Assembly: GCA_902729315.2 (NCBI GenBank)
Contig: LR746281.1
Span: 2,292,501-2,356,500, forward strand
Direction of reading: 5' to 3'
Length of the DNA stretch: 64,000 nucleotides
Source: Spirodela intermedia
Lineage: Eukaryota; Streptophyta; Magnoliopsida; Alismatales; Araceae
The notes below the pieces were generated by a model. That model was not told the origin of the DNA, made no database searches, and was given only the letters and a program-made list of their open reading frames with translations. Shown here one piece after another: positions 63,950 to 64,000 of this stretch. Each line of letters starts with the position of its first letter. The stretch's first letter is position 1. The translations under genes were made by a program, and so were the position numbers.

Positions 63950-64000
63950 ATGGACGGCTCTGAGATACCGCCCTTCTTCGTTTGCCCGATATCGCTGCAG
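63950..64000 (+). CDS. PUB22: U-box E3 ubiquitin ligase, PUB22/23-like, N-terminus only
   Basis: Only 17 codons are in the window: MDGSEIPPFFVCPISLQ, open to the window end. This matches the start of plant U-box ligases of the PUB20-24/CMPG type, which read MDxEIEIPxFFLCPISLxIM and continue into the U-box that recruits E2 enzymes. These are typically intronless proteins with C-terminal armadillo repeats, acting in immunity and drought responses. The short N-terminus directly before CPISL separates this group from the PUBs with long UND domains. The exact member cannot be chosen from 17 residues. Confidence 0.8.
   Translation, partial: MDGSEIPPFFVCPISLQ

Overview
This is nuclear DNA of a flowering plant. 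The genes are split by GT-AG introns, have GC-rich first exons, and sit in AT-rich intergenic DNA with transposon relics and many (GA)n/(CT)n microsatellites near gene starts. All ten recognisable genes and both gene relics belong to land-plant families. The GC-rich 5' exons (heat-shock factor, bHLH, rhomboid, RING genes) lean towards a monocot or an early-diverging angiosperm, but this is inference.

Layout: 1-4.6 kb, gene-free AT-rich DNA. 4.9-11.0 kb (+), a QUA3-type Golgi methyltransferase. 11.5-13.9 kb (-), a rhomboid protease. 16.0-19.4 kb (+), an XBAT33-like ankyrin/RING E3 ligase. 19.7-24.0 kb (-), replication factor C subunit 2. 24-29 kb, repeats. 29.2-32.2 kb (+), a damaged membrane RING-H2 ligase gene. 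32.5-33.4 kb (-), a class B heat-stress factor. 34.7-36.0 kb (-), an intronless TMEM161-family membrane protein. 38.0-38.9 kb (+), a group Ib (iron-response type) bHLH. 41.8-43.3 kb (+), the DIM1 rRNA dimethyltransferase. 45.4-46.4 kb (-), a damaged ATXR5/6-type histone methyltransferase. 47.7-53.5 kb (-), ORMDL. 54-63.9 kb, repeats including a solo LTR with target-site duplication. 63,950 to the end (+), the first 17 codons of a PUB22/23-like U-box ligase.

These are unrelated housekeeping and regulatory genes, not a cluster; no undescribed multi-gene system is evident. Several neighbours converge tail to tail (QUA3/rhomboid, XBAT33/RFC2, RING relic/HSFB2).

The most notable signals are: two decayed genes whose lesions can be read base by base; a perfect 26-bp inverted repeat exactly where homology to the RING family stops; an RFC2 intron built from tandem copies of an exon end plus its splice donor; a TG...CA solo LTR with matching 5-bp duplications; heat-shock elements abutting the TATA box of the heat-shock factor; E2F sites at RFC2 and at the ATXR relic; and an apparent loss of the ancestral start codon in the bHLH gene.
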